This document shows, in pieces, positions 35,749 through 44,455 of a stretch of DNA of 64,000 nt. The notes under the pieces are model-generated. The model ran no database searches and was not told the origin of the DNA. It saw nothing but the letters and a program-made list of their open reading frames with translations. The stretch spans positions 62,001-126,000 of the forward strand of contig MKVT01000009.1 in the NCBI GenBank assembly GCA_001898935.1. The letters run 5' to 3'. The translations under genes were made by a program, and so were the position numbers. Origin of the DNA: Paludibacter sp. 47-17 (lineage in GTDB: Bacteria > Bacteroidota > Bacteroidia > Bacteroidales > Paludibacteraceae). Each line of letters starts with the position of its first letter. The stretch's first letter is position 1.

Positions 35749-36271
35749 TCCTATATGCTATTCTGAATCCAATATGTGTTAATCCGGGAACCACCGAATC
35801 ACGCATGGCATGACGAAGTGTAAACCGGTACGTTCCCGGCCGTCCGAACACCAGCCCGGAGCGGTACAAAGCCTGTAAATCGATCGCAGGTCCCGAGCCC
35901 GCTCCCAGCCAGTTGCCCCATTCATCGGCCAGCTTCAGCTCCACCGTATCGGCCTGCAACCATGTACTATCCGGGCCGTAGGTATCGATCACCGTCCAGA
36001 GGTTGCCGAGAGCCAGCCGCCCGGTGTGCCTGATCTGCACATACAGATCGAAAGGCAGGAGCGTATCGCCCACGACGGCGCGAAACGGCACGACGCTGTC
36101 GCGGTGCCAACCCTCGCGGCTCAACGCCCGGTATTCGTTGTACACCTCGTTCGACGAGCACGACGATGCTGCCAGCACCAACAGCAGGCTTATGCAGGCC
36201 GCGCACCCGGCTCTCCGGCTGCTGCCGCCGCAGCGCTTATTCACTGGCTTGATGCGGAGGCTGCTGATCAT
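35735..36271 (-). CDS. gldH: Gliding motility lipoprotein GldH
   Basis: GldH is an envelope lipoprotein needed for gliding in Flavobacterium and found widely in Bacteroidetes, including non-gliders with T9SS. The 178 residues have a long basic N-terminus, a hydrophobic stretch and lipobox LAASSC. The mature part has [21 protein letters not shown] and the ending [15 protein letters not shown] typical of the family. The start overlaps the end of ricT by 35 bases; an in-frame GTG at 36244 is a possible shorter start. The position between ricT and trmB is a conserved Bacteroidetes order. Confidence 0.88.
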   Translation of the reverse strand: MISSLRIKPVNKRCGGSSRRAGCAACISLLLVLAASSCSSNEVYNEYRALSREGWHRDSVVPFRAVVGDTLLPFDLYVQIRHTGRLALGNLWTVIDTYGPDSTWLQADTVELKLADEWGNWLGAGSGPAIDLQALYRSGLVFGRPGTYRFTLRHAMRDSVVPGLTHIGFRIAYRNGKE

Positions 36272-37568
36272 TTCGTTTTTTGGGTTTCATGGGGCGTTGC
36301 AGCTGCTGTGCACCGGCCCGGGGCTGCGACCTGTCGGCAGCAGCCTGTTTCGGCCCGCCCTGTTTGGAAGGCTGCTGCCCTCCCTGCTTGGGCTGCGGCT
36401 TTTCGACGGCCTGTTGCTGTGCACCGGCCTTCTGCTGCGACATAGCCACCGGGCGCTGGGGCTGGCTATTGCCCCGGTTTTTCTTTTTATCGGGGCGTTT
36501 TTTCTGTCCGTCGAAGCGTGTCAGGCTCTCCTCTCCCACCACATTATTGTAATCGATTTTCTTTTCCGACGCTTTGGCATCCTCTTCCAGCGCTGCGGGC
36601 TTTTGCCCCTTCTTGTTCATCAGTATAATCTCTTTGGCACGATCGGAACTGATCGTCACCACATTAGCCCCGAAATTCTGCGAAGTGGAATACGAAATCA
36701 TGCCCTTGAAGGTATCGGTTTTGAAGTGATAATAAGTGCCATCGATGGTTTCGAGCGGCACATCCTTCGAAGGAAACTCCTTGAGAGCATCCACATAGCT
36801 GTCGAGCTCAAAATTCATACAGCATTTGAGCTTACCACACTGTCCCGCCAGTTTCTGCGGATTCAGCGAAATATCCTGATAACGGGCCGCAGCCGTCGAT
36901 ACCGAATTAAAATTGGTCATCCAGCCCGAGCAGCACAACTCGCGTCCGCACGGACCGATACCACCGATACGACCCGCTTCCTGCCGGGCTCCGATTTGCT
37001 TCATCTCGATACGAACCCGGAAGGTTTCGGCAAACACCTTGATAAGCTGGCGAAAATCGACCCGGTCGTCGGCTATATAGTAGAAAATAGCTTTATTGCC
37101 GTCGCCCTGGAACTCCACATCGCCGATTTTCATGTCGAGTTTCAAACTTTCGGCAATCTGGCGGGCTTTTATCATGGTTTCCTGTTCGCGCGCCTTGGCC
37201 TCGCGGTATTTCTCGAGGTCGGTTTCCTTGGCTTTCCGGTAAATTTTGCGGATTTCGTATTTATCGGGATGAATTTTATTCTTATTCATCTGCAGCAACA
37301 CCAGTCGTCCGGTGAGAGTCACCTCGCCGATATCGTGCCCCGGCGAAGCTTCCACCGCCACGATATCGCCTTTAGCCAGCGGCAGTTGCGCGGCATTCAC
37401 AAAAAAGGCCTTGCGGGTGTTTTTGAACTGTACTTCGACGTAGTCGGTATCCGAATGTGTATCGGGCAGGTCGCAAAGCCAATCGTAGGTGCTTAGCTTC
37501 TGATGCGACGAGTAGCCGCAACCGCTGCACCCACCGCAGCCTTTTGATTGAGTTGGTATAGTTTCCAT
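36237..37568 (-). CDS. ricT: PSP1/RicT-family protein
   Basis: A 443-residue PSP1-domain protein. In Bacillus, RicT (YaaT) with RicA and RicF forms an Fe-S complex affecting RNA processing and phosphorelays. It begins with a cysteine cluster (CGGCSGCG, 11-18) and has the PSP1 core with RIGGIGPCGRELCCSGWM and AGQCGKLKCCMNFE, whose cysteines are the likely cluster ligands. Its last 95 residues are a Lys/Gln/Pro-rich low-complexity tail (GQKKRPDKKKNRG..., KQGGQQPSKQGG...), probably disordered and perhaps RNA-binding. It lies 6 bases after holB. Confidence 0.9.
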   Translation of the reverse strand: METIPTQSKGCGGCSGCGYSSHQKLSTYDWLCDLPDTHSDTDYVEVQFKNTRKAFFVNAAQLPLAKGDIVAVEASPGHDIGEVTLTGRLVLLQMNKNKIHPDKYEIRKIYRKAKETDLEKYREAKAREQETMIKARQIAESLKLDMKIGDVEFQGDGNKAIFYYIADDRVDFRQLIKVFAETFRVRIEMKQIGARQEAGRIGGIGPCGRELCCSGWMTNFNSVSTAAARYQDISLNPQKLAGQCGKLKCCMNFELDSYVDALKEFPSKDVPLETIDGTYYHFKTDTFKGMISYSTSQNFGANVVTISSDRAKEIILMNKKGQKPAALEEDAKASEKKIDYNNVVGEESLTRFDGQKKRPDKKKNRGNSQPQRPVAMSQQKAGAQQQAVEKPQPKQGGQQPSKQGGPKQAAADRSQPRAGAQQLQRPMKPKKRNDQQPPHQASE

Positions 37569-37574
37569 TGATCG

Positions 37575-38732
37575 TTACTTTTTTAAAAGAAGAATGATTT
37601 TGAGCATTAAATCGAAAAAAACCATCTTCGCGTTTACATTTTGTTCTATATGTCGCTCGGCGAGGGAGAACTCTTCCACCAGCGCTTCCACATTCTTTTC
37701 GTTGATGTAGGGCGAAAAATTGCGCGAAAAAGCCATCTCTCCGGTATTCAGGTAATTCAGATCTTCGTTGCGTAAATTGTAGATAAAATTCTCGCGGATA
37801 AGGTGTTGTGAGTACGCCAGAAATCCTTTCTGGCGTTCGCGCCCCACCGATGAGGCCGCCATCTCGTCGGACCAGCGTTTCAGGGTTTTGAGCGAACCGT
37901 GGTCCTTTTGGTTGCCTACTTTCCAGGCCAGCCGCATCACGGTAACAAACCGATCGAAATTTTGTTTCTTCTCGTCGCCTTCTTTCAACAGATTAAGGGC
38001 AGCCAGAAAACTACCATTGGCGATACGGGCCGTATTGAGTGCATCGTGTTGCGTGATCTCCATCCCGGGCCGGGTGAGCAAAGCGGTTACAATTTCGCCG
38101 GTTTCGAGCCGGGGGATGTTGATGTGCTGCGTGCGCGACAGGATGGTGGTAATGATTTCGTCGGGGTGGTTGGATACCAGCAGGAAGACCGTTTTAGCCG
38201 GTGGTTCTTCCAGGATTTTCAGCAACTTATTCGAACACTGGTTGTTCATTTTCTCGGGCAGCCAGATAATCATTACCTTGTACTCCGACTCGTAGGTTTT
38301 AAGGCTCAGCTTACGGATGATCTCCTGACTTTCGTTGGCGTAAATCATCCCCTGCTTGGCATCGTCGGAGATGCGGGCATACCACTCGTCGACTCCGAAA
38401 TAAGGCGTCGCCAGCACCTGCTCGCGAAAATCGGCCACGAAGTCGTCGCACACCACCGAGCTTTTATTGGCCGGTTTGATCACCGGGAACACCAAATGCA
38501 GGTCGGGGTGAGCTAATTTAGCAAATTTAACACAGGAGGGACATTTTCCGCAGGAGTCTGCGGCAGAACGGTTTTCGCAGCAAATATACTGGGCATATGC
38601 AATGGCCAGTGCAAGTTTACCTATCCCCTCGGGACCGCGGAACAACTGCGCGTGCGGAATCCGCTGCTCCGCTACGGTACGGATCAGTCGGTCTTTCGCA
38701 GCCTGCTGGCCAATGATGTGCGAGAATAACAT
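37575..38732 (-). CDS. holB: DNA polymerase III subunit delta'
   Basis: A clamp-loader AAA+ ATPase-like subunit of 385 residues. N-terminal IIGQQAAKDRLIRTV is followed by the P-loop-like RGPEGIGKLAL and a zinc module with C-x2-C-x2-C (CGKCPSC) plus an upstream Cys. VMIIWLPEKMNNQCSNKLLKILEEPP and the SRTQHINIP segment are typical of delta'/gamma subunits. The C-terminal half is helical. It is the first gene of the five-gene operon ending at mrp and has a -7 box upstream. Confidence 0.9.
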   Translation of the reverse strand: MLFSHIIGQQAAKDRLIRTVAEQRIPHAQLFRGPEGIGKLALAIAYAQYICCENRSAADSCGKCPSCVKFAKLAHPDLHLVFPVIKPANKSSVVCDDFVADFREQVLATPYFGVDEWYARISDDAKQGMIYANESQEIIRKLSLKTYESEYKVMIIWLPEKMNNQCSNKLLKILEEPPAKTVFLLVSNHPDEIITTILSRTQHINIPRLETGEIVTALLTRPGMEITQHDALNTARIANGSFLAALNLLKEGDEKKQNFDRFVTVMRLAWKVGNQKDHGSLKTLKRWSDEMAASSVGRERQKGFLAYSQHLIRENFIYNLRNEDLNYLNTGEMAFSRNFSPYINEKNVEALVEEFSLAERHIEQNVNAKMVFFDLMLKIILLLKK

Positions 38733-38766
38733 AAACTTCAGCCTTCGTTTCTACAATTTTAAACCG

Positions 38767-38774
38767 CAAACTTA
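38767..38774 (-). promoter_or_regulatory. -7 promoter box of the holB operon
   Basis: On the minus strand this reads TAAGTTTG (TAnnTTTG), 34 bases before the holB ATG. Confidence 0.55.
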
Positions 38775-38847
38775 CAGAAAATTTTTGACTGTCGAAAGTA
38801 TCCGCCGCAGCCAGCCTTATTAATTTCCTGATTAGCGTATTTTTAAC

Positions 38848-38855
38848 TATCTTTG
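38848..38855 (+). promoter_or_regulatory. -7 promoter box of pepD
   Basis: TATCTTTG matches TAnnTTTG, 24 bases before the ATG. It diverges from the holB promoter 75 bases away. Confidence 0.6.
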
Positions 38856-38879
38856 CAGACTAATATTTTTTGAACGGAT

Positions 38880-40319
38880 ATGAAAAACTTAGAACCCAAG
38901 GTGCTGTGGAATTTTTTCCACCAGATTACACAAATTCCCCGCCCTTCGAAAAAGGAAGAACGAATACTGGGCTGGCTGAAAGACACTGCAGCCAACCATC
39001 GGCTTGATTACGAACAAGATAAAGCCGGCAACCTGGTGATACGCAAAGCAGCCACTCCGGGTTACGAACATCGTCCCGGTGTGATTCTGCAATCGCACGT
39101 CGACATGGTATGTGAAAAAAATGCCGGTACCGAGTTCAATTTCGATACCGATCCTATCCAGGCTTATATCGACGGCGACTGGGTGAAAGCCCGCGGCACG
39201 ACGCTGGGCGCCGACAATGGCATTGGCGTGGCCATGGCTTTATCGGTACTTACCGCCACCGACCTGCACCATCCTGCTATCGAATGCCTGTTCACGGTGG
39301 ATGAAGAAACCGGCCTGACCGGTGCGTTTGCCCTGGAAACCGGCCTGCTAAAGGGCGAAGTACTGATCAACCTCGACTCGGAGGACGATGGAGAGGTGTT
39401 TATCGGCTGCGCCGGAGGCATCGGCACCAAGGCTTCCTTCGAGTGGAAGAAGGAAACGGCCCCGGCCGGACTGTTTGCATTTAAAATGGAGGTCGGCGGG
39501 TTGAAAGGCGGTCACTCGGGAGGCGATATCCACCAGGGATTGGCCAATGCACTCAAGCTGCTGGCCGGCTACCTGGGGCGCTTAAAGGCTCAAATGCCGG
39601 TAAGGCTGGCCACCATCCAGGGAGGCAACCTCCACAATGCTATTCCGCGGGAAGCCGGCGCAGTAGTAGCAGTGCCTTATGCCGAAAAAGAAACCATCCG
39701 CGTGCTGCTCAACCTGTATCTGGCCGAAGTGGAAGCAAGCTACAACGCAATAGAGCCCGGATTGAAACTCACGTTGCAGTCGACCGATGCGCCTGCCGAA
39801 TTAATCGACCAACGCACCTCCGACCGTCTTATAGATGCCCTGAATGCCTGCCCGCACGGCGTAATAGCCATGAGCACCGACATGCCCGGACTGGTAGAAA
39901 CTTCAACCAACCTGGCCTCGGTGAAAATGGCCGGCAACCGCATCGACATTGTGACCAGCCAGCGCAGCATGGGCGAAGCCGGGAAAAAAGAAATTGCCGA
40001 CGCGGTGTATAAAGTATGGAACGATGCCGGAGCACAGGTGGAGCAAACCGATGGCTACCCGGGCTGGAAACCCGACCTCGATTCACGGATCTTGACCGTC
40101 ACCCGTGAAGCCTACAAAACACTTTTCGGACAGGACCCGGCTATCAAAGCCATCCATGCCGGACTCGAATGCGGGCTTTTCCTCGAAAAATACCCCCATC
40201 TCGACATGGTTTCGGTGGGCCCGCAGATGTACGGCGTACACTCCCCCGACGAAAAGCTAAGCATCGCATCGACACAGAAAAGCTGGGCCTGGCTGGTCGA
40301 GATCCTGAAGAACTGCTGA
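38880..40319 (+). CDS. pepD: Aminoacyl-histidine dipeptidase (peptidase D, M20)
   Basis: PepD hydrolyses dipeptides such as beta-Ala-His (carnosine) and other Xaa-His in the cytoplasm. The 479 residues begin with the family opening (WNFFHQITQIPRPSKKEERI) and carry the two-metal site motifs QSHVDMVCEKN, TTLGADNGIGVAMAL and FTVDEETGLTGAF. The lid domain with GGHSGGDIHQG follows, and the C-terminal HAGLECGLF and GPQMYGVHSPDE complete the site. No signal peptide. It is followed after 6 bases by the HD-domain gene. Confidence 0.95.
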   Translation: MKNLEPKVLWNFFHQITQIPRPSKKEERILGWLKDTAANHRLDYEQDKAGNLVIRKAATPGYEHRPGVILQSHVDMVCEKNAGTEFNFDTDPIQAYIDGDWVKARGTTLGADNGIGVAMALSVLTATDLHHPAIECLFTVDEETGLTGAFALETGLLKGEVLINLDSEDDGEVFIGCAGGIGTKASFEWKKETAPAGLFAFKMEVGGLKGGHSGGDIHQGLANALKLLAGYLGRLKAQMPVRLATIQGGNLHNAIPREAGAVVAVPYAEKETIRVLLNLYLAEVEASYNAIEPGLKLTLQSTDAPAELIDQRTSDRLIDALNACPHGVIAMSTDMPGLVETSTNLASVKMAGNRIDIVTSQRSMGEAGKKEIADAVYKVWNDAGAQVEQTDGYPGWKPDLDSRILTVTREAYKTLFGQDPAIKAIHAGLECGLFLEKYPHLDMVSVGPQMYGVHSPDEKLSIASTQKSWAWLVEILKNC

Positions 40320-40325
40320 TCGACA

Positions 40326-41555
40326 ATGAACAAGCGCAAGATTATCAACGATCCGGTGTTCGGGTTTATCAATATCCCCGACGGCGTGGTGTACGATATC
40401 ATACAGCATCCCTATTTTCAGCGACTGCACCGGATCAAGCAACTGGGCTTGTCGATGTACGTATATCCCGGAGCCCAGCATACCCGCTTGCAACATTCGT
40501 TGGGCGCCATGCATCTGATGGGCGAAGCGATCGGTCAGCTCCGGGCTGCCGGTCACGACATCAGCGCCGACGAAGAAACCAGCGCGAAAGCCTGTATCCT
40601 GTTGCACGACATAGGACACGGGCCTTTTTCGCATGCCCTGGAACATAGTCTGGTGCCGGGCGTAAGCCACGAAGAGCTCTCGGTAATCCTGATGGAAGAA
40701 ATGAACCGTCAGTTTGAAGGAAAGCTCGACAAGGCTATAAAGATATTCCGCAACGAATACCCGAAGCGCTTTCTGCACCAGCTGGTATCGGGGCAGCTCG
40801 ATATGGACCGGCTCGATTACCTGAGTCGCGACAGTTTTTTCAGCGGGGTAAGCGAAGGCATTATCGGTTCGTCGCGGATTATAAAAATGTTGAACCTGCA
40901 CGAAGGACAATTGGTGGTAGAAGCCAAAGGAATATACTCGATCGAGAAATTCCTGGTAGCACGCCGGTTGATGTACTGGCAGGTATACCTGCATAAAACC
41001 TCGGTAGCGGCCGAGAAAATGCTGGTCAACATTCTGAAACGGGCGAAGTTGCTGGCATCCGGCGGAGTCGATTTATTCGGTTCGCCATCGTTGCGGTACT
41101 TCCTGTACAATAATGCCGACAAAATGGAGTTTATGCAAAAAGGGCCGGCACTGAATCATTTCGTGATGCTCGACGATGCCGACTTCATTTCGGCTATTAA
41201 AGTATGGACCGGATGCGACGACCTGGTGTTGCGCGAACTGTGTACCGCTTTTATCAACCGGCGGCTTTTCAAGGTCGAAATCAAACCCGAGAAAAGTACG
41301 CCCGAAGAATTGGCGCGGTGGACAGAACGATACAGCCGTCACTTTGGAATCAGCGAGCAGGAGGCAAGCTATTTCATGGCCGACGAAACTGTAAGTACCG
41401 ACACCTATTCGGCCGAGGACGACACCATCAACATACTGATGAAGGACGGAACGATACGCGACATTGCCGTGGCGTCGGACATGCTAAATATCACAGTTCT
41501 GACCCGAAAAGTACAAAAACACTATTTTTGTTATTACAAATTGTCACAAAATTAA
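40326..41555 (+). CDS. HD-domain phosphohydrolase (dGTPase/SAMHD1-like)
   Basis: A 409-residue cytoplasmic HD-superfamily protein related to COG1078 (SAMHD1/dGTPase-like). The opening INDPVFGFINIPDGVVYDIIQHPYFQRLHRIKQLG and the metal-binding set H57 (TRLQHSLG), H94-D95 (LLHDIGHGPFSHALEH) and the later GQLDMDRLDYLSRDS Asp are present. Family members hydrolyse nucleoside triphosphates or other phosphate esters; the substrate here is unknown. The C-terminus is a family extension. It is cotranscribed with pepD and lies 97 bases before lpxD. Confidence 0.85.
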   Translation: MNKRKIINDPVFGFINIPDGVVYDIIQHPYFQRLHRIKQLGLSMYVYPGAQHTRLQHSLGAMHLMGEAIGQLRAAGHDISADEETSAKACILLHDIGHGPFSHALEHSLVPGVSHEELSVILMEEMNRQFEGKLDKAIKIFRNEYPKRFLHQLVSGQLDMDRLDYLSRDSFFSGVSEGIIGSSRIIKMLNLHEGQLVVEAKGIYSIEKFLVARRLMYWQVYLHKTSVAAEKMLVNILKRAKLLASGGVDLFGSPSLRYFLYNNADKMEFMQKGPALNHFVMLDDADFISAIKVWTGCDDLVLRELCTAFINRRLFKVEIKPEKSTPEELARWTERYSRHFGISEQEASYFMADETVSTDTYSAEDDTINILMKDGTIRDIAVASDMLNITVLTRKVQKHYFCYYKLSQN

Positions 41556-41628
41556 CATTCAGATATAATTAGTAAAATTTAGGACAAAATATTCGCTCCG
41601 TAAGGTTACTGTAATAGAATTTGTTTAT

Positions 41629-41636
41629 TAATTTTG
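41629..41636 (+). promoter_or_regulatory. -7 promoter box of the lpxD operon
   Basis: TAATTTTG matches TAnnTTTG, 16 bases before the lpxD ATG. Confidence 0.55.
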
Positions 41637-41652
41637 CGCCCAAATATTTTTT

Positions 41653-42705
41653 ATGGAATTTTCTGCCCGTCAAATTGCCGATTATTTACAAGGAGAAGTA
41701 GAGGGAGACCCTACAGTACTGGTGAATGATTTTTCGAAAATTGAAGAAGGTCGTCCCGGGACGATCAGTTTTCTGGCGAATCCACGTTACGAATCATACA
41801 TCTACGAAAGTAAGTCGTCAATCGTATTGGTCAATAAAACTTTTATTCCTTCCAAAGCTATCAACGCGACGCTTATCAGGGTCGACAATGCCTACGAGTC
41901 GCTGGCCAAGCTCATGACTCTTGCATCGGCCGGCGATAAGCCCGGAAAGGGCATCTCGTCGCTGGCCACGATACACCCCGACGCCCAACTGGCCGACGAC
42001 GTGTTTGCCGACAGTTTTGTAAGCGTTGCCGCCGGCGCGAGAATCGGAGCCGGCGTTCAGTTGCACAGCAAAGTTACCGTTGGCGAAAATGTGACCATAG
42101 GCGACGGATGCATTTTGTATCCCGGGGCAGTCATCTATCGCGATACGCAGATAGGCCGCAATTGCGTGATCCATGCCAACGCGGTGATCGGTTCCGACGG
42201 ATTTGGCTTTGCTCCTACCGACGACGGAAGCTACCGGAAAATCCCCCAATTGGGAAATGTGATCCTCGAGGATGATGTTGAAATCGGGGCCTGTTCCACA
42301 GTCGACCGGGCCACCATGGGCAGCACCATCATTTCCCGTGGCGTGAAAATCGACAACCTGGTGCAGGTGGCCCATAATGTAGAAATCGGCGAAGATTCGG
42401 TAATCGCATCGCAAACCGGCATTGCCGGATCGACCAAAATAGGACGCAAGGTAATGTTCGGAGGCCAGGTAGGTATCAGCGGACATCTCCTGATTGCGGA
42501 CGGAACGATGTTAGGAGCCCAGGCCGGCGTAGGATCGTCGATCAAGGTGCCGGGGAAAATATGGTCGGGATCGCCTGCCGTTCCAATGAATATTTTCCGC
42601 CGCTCCTATGTGGTGAGTAAAAATCTTCCCGAACTTCAAAATACAATCAACGCGCTGAAAAAACAGGTGGAAGCACTCGAAAAAGCAGTGATGAGTGGTG
42701 AATGA
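41653..42705 (+). CDS. lpxD: UDP-3-O-(3-hydroxyacyl)glucosamine N-acyltransferase
   Basis: LpxD adds the N-linked 3-hydroxyacyl chain in the third step of lipid A synthesis. The 350 residues have the N-terminal uridine-binding domain (about 1-100, FSKIEEGRPGTISFLANPRYE) and a left-handed beta-helix of hexapeptide repeats (about 105-315), with the catalytic-type H241 in LVQVAHNVEIGE and the GSDGFGFAP loop. A C-terminal helix (LQNTINALKKQVEALEKAV) closes the trimer. It heads lpxD-lpxC-lpxA. Confidence 0.96.
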   Translation: MEFSARQIADYLQGEVEGDPTVLVNDFSKIEEGRPGTISFLANPRYESYIYESKSSIVLVNKTFIPSKAINATLIRVDNAYESLAKLMTLASAGDKPGKGISSLATIHPDAQLADDVFADSFVSVAAGARIGAGVQLHSKVTVGENVTIGDGCILYPGAVIYRDTQIGRNCVIHANAVIGSDGFGFAPTDDGSYRKIPQLGNVILEDDVEIGACSTVDRATMGSTIISRGVKIDNLVQVAHNVEIGEDSVIASQTGIAGSTKIGRKVMFGGQVGISGHLLIADGTMLGAQAGVGSSIKVPGKIWSGSPAVPMNIFRRSYVVSKNLPELQNTINALKKQVEALEKAVMSGE

Positions 42706-42730
42706 GTTACTTAGTTATTTAGTTATTTGA

Positions 42731-43645
42731 ATGAGACAACAAACAATAGGGGGTAGCTTTACGCTTGAAGGCAAAGGGCTGCATACCGGAATATACCTGC
42801 ATCTGAGCGCTCACCCTGCCCCTGTGGGAACGGGAATGATTATCCGGCGCACCGACCTGGAAGGTCACCCGGCCATCGCGCTGCTGGCCGAGAATGTAAA
42901 AGATACGGTGCGTGGCACCGTGTTGCGCAACGAGCATTTACAGGTAAGTACGGTAGAACATGCCATGGCTGCCTTTTATGCAGCAGGTATCGACAATTGC
43001 ATCTTTGAAATCGACGGCCCCGAATTCCCCATACTCGACGGCAGCGCCGTGATGTACACCGAAGCCCTGGGCAGGGTGGGCATCGTGGAACAGGACGCCG
43101 AAAAAGAATACCTGGTAATCGACCAGGAGCACGAATACAGTTCCGGATCGGGATCGGTTATTAAAGCCTTTCCCTGCGACCGGTTCGAAGTGGAGGTCGA
43201 AATCGGGTTCAACTCGCCGGTACTGCCGGCACAAACGGCGCAACTGCGCCGGATGAGCGATTTCCCCCACGAAATTGCGATGGCAAGAACTTTTGTGTTC
43301 GTGCGCGAAATCGAACCTCTGCTCGACATGAACCTCATCAGGGGAGGCGATTTGAAAAACGCCATCGTGATCTACGATCGCATCATGGCACAGGATAAAA
43401 TGGACGAACTGACCCACAAGCTGCAACAGCCGTCGATCGATGCGGCGCAGCTGGGCTATTTATCGGGCCCGTTGCATTTCGACAACGAACCGGCCCGCCA
43501 TAAACTGCTCGACGTGATCGGCGACCTGGCACTTACCGGACGCCCCATCAAGGGCCGGATCGTAGCCAGGTACCCGGGGCACAAGGTCAACACCGAATTT
43601 GCGAACTATTTACGAACAACATATATATTATCCGAACAAGAATGA
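42731..43645 (+). CDS. lpxC: UDP-3-O-acyl-N-acetylglucosamine deacetylase, stand-alone (no FabZ domain)
   Basis: LpxC removes the acetyl group in the committed step of lipid A synthesis and needs zinc. The 304 residues are a complete LpxC with zinc ligands H77 (TVEHAMAA), H257 and D261 (ARHKLLDVIGDLALTG), E76 and the late H284 (PGHKVNTEF). In most Bacteroidetes LpxC is fused to FabZ as a protein of about 460 residues. Here the chain stops right after the LpxC domain, and its TGA overlaps the ATG of lpxA (ATGA, 43642-43645). No FabZ-like sequence lies in the following frames. Confidence 0.95.
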   Translation: MRQQTIGGSFTLEGKGLHTGIYLHLSAHPAPVGTGMIIRRTDLEGHPAIALLAENVKDTVRGTVLRNEHLQVSTVEHAMAAFYAAGIDNCIFEIDGPEFPILDGSAVMYTEALGRVGIVEQDAEKEYLVIDQEHEYSSGSGSVIKAFPCDRFEVEVEIGFNSPVLPAQTAQLRRMSDFPHEIAMARTFVFVREIEPLLDMNLIRGGDLKNAIVIYDRIMAQDKMDELTHKLQQPSIDAAQLGYLSGPLHFDNEPARHKLLDVIGDLALTGRPIKGRIVARYPGHKVNTEFANYLRTTYILSEQE

Positions 43646-44427
43646 GCACTCAACCCTTAGCTTCCATTCATCCTGATGCCAAAATCGGCGAGGGAGTGGA
43701 AATTGGACCTTTTGTTTTTATCGATAAAAATGTAGAAATCGGCGACGGCACTAAGATCGCAGCCAATGTTACTATATTAGAGGGATCGCGTATTGGAAAA
43801 AACTGTCGTCTTTTCCCGGGTGCCGTAATCGGCGCTATCCCTCAGGATCTCAAATTCAAAGGCGAAGAATCGCTGGCGATCGTGGGCGACAATACCACCC
43901 TGCGCGAATGCGTTACCGTGAACCGCGGTACGGTGGCAAAAGGTAAAACCGTAGTGGGCAGTAATTGCCTGCTGATGGCTTATTCGCATGTAGCTCACGA
44001 TTGTATTATCGGCGACCATGTGATTATTGCCAACGCATGCCAGCTGGCCGGGGAGGTTGAGATCGACCATCATGCCATCCTGGGAGGAGGCACCCTTATT
44101 CATCAGTTTACCAAGATCGGAAAACATGTAATGATCCAGGGAGGCTGCAAGGTTACCAAGGACGTTCCGCCATACGTAACTGCCGGACGCGACCCGCTCA
44201 CGTTTGCAGGCATCAACAGCATAGGACTGCGCCGACGCGGATTCTCCAACGAAGAAATAGGGGAAATCCACAATGCCTACCGCATTATTTATCAGGAAAA
44301 GCTGAACACCACCAATGCGCTGGCAAAAATTGAAGAAACAATTCCTGCCAGTATTCACCGCGACGAGCTCGTGAGTTTTGTCCGCAGCTCGGCACGGGGA
44401 ATAATTAAAGGATATTTTGAAGAATAA
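43642..44427 (+). CDS. lpxA: UDP-N-acetylglucosamine acyltransferase
   Basis: LpxA catalyses the first step of lipid A synthesis, moving a 3-hydroxyacyl chain from ACP to UDP-GlcNAc. The 261 residues show the hexapeptide-repeat beta-helix, the catalytic-type H119 in YSHVAHDC, GAIPQDLKFKGE and the C-terminal helical part with GINSIGLRRRGFS. It overlaps lpxC by 4 bases, so translation is coupled. glnS begins 28 bases later. Confidence 0.97.
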   Translation: MSTQPLASIHPDAKIGEGVEIGPFVFIDKNVEIGDGTKIAANVTILEGSRIGKNCRLFPGAVIGAIPQDLKFKGEESLAIVGDNTTLRECVTVNRGTVAKGKTVVGSNCLLMAYSHVAHDCIIGDHVIIANACQLAGEVEIDHHAILGGGTLIHQFTKIGKHVMIQGGCKVTKDVPPYVTAGRDPLTFAGINSIGLRRRGFSNEEIGEIHNAYRIIYQEKLNTTNALAKIEETIPASIHRDELVSFVRSSARGIIKGYFEE

Positions 44428-44440
44428 AGAGTCAGGAACC
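44427..44440. repeat. Short repeat AAGAGTCAGGAACC
   Basis: Identical to 12510-12523. It lies between lpxA and glnS, just before the glnS start. Confidence 0.5.
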
Positions 44441-44455
44441 AAGAATAACTACAGT

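Noticed and set aside
36003-37496. A 497-codon open frame on the plus strand opposite ricT and gldH
   Set aside because: It mirrors two well-supported minus-strand genes and shows no domain of its own.
43600-43760. Possible frameshift separating lpxC from a FabZ domain
   Set aside because: The bases after the lpxC stop encode the start of LpxA in a good frame, and no frame shows FabZ motifs.
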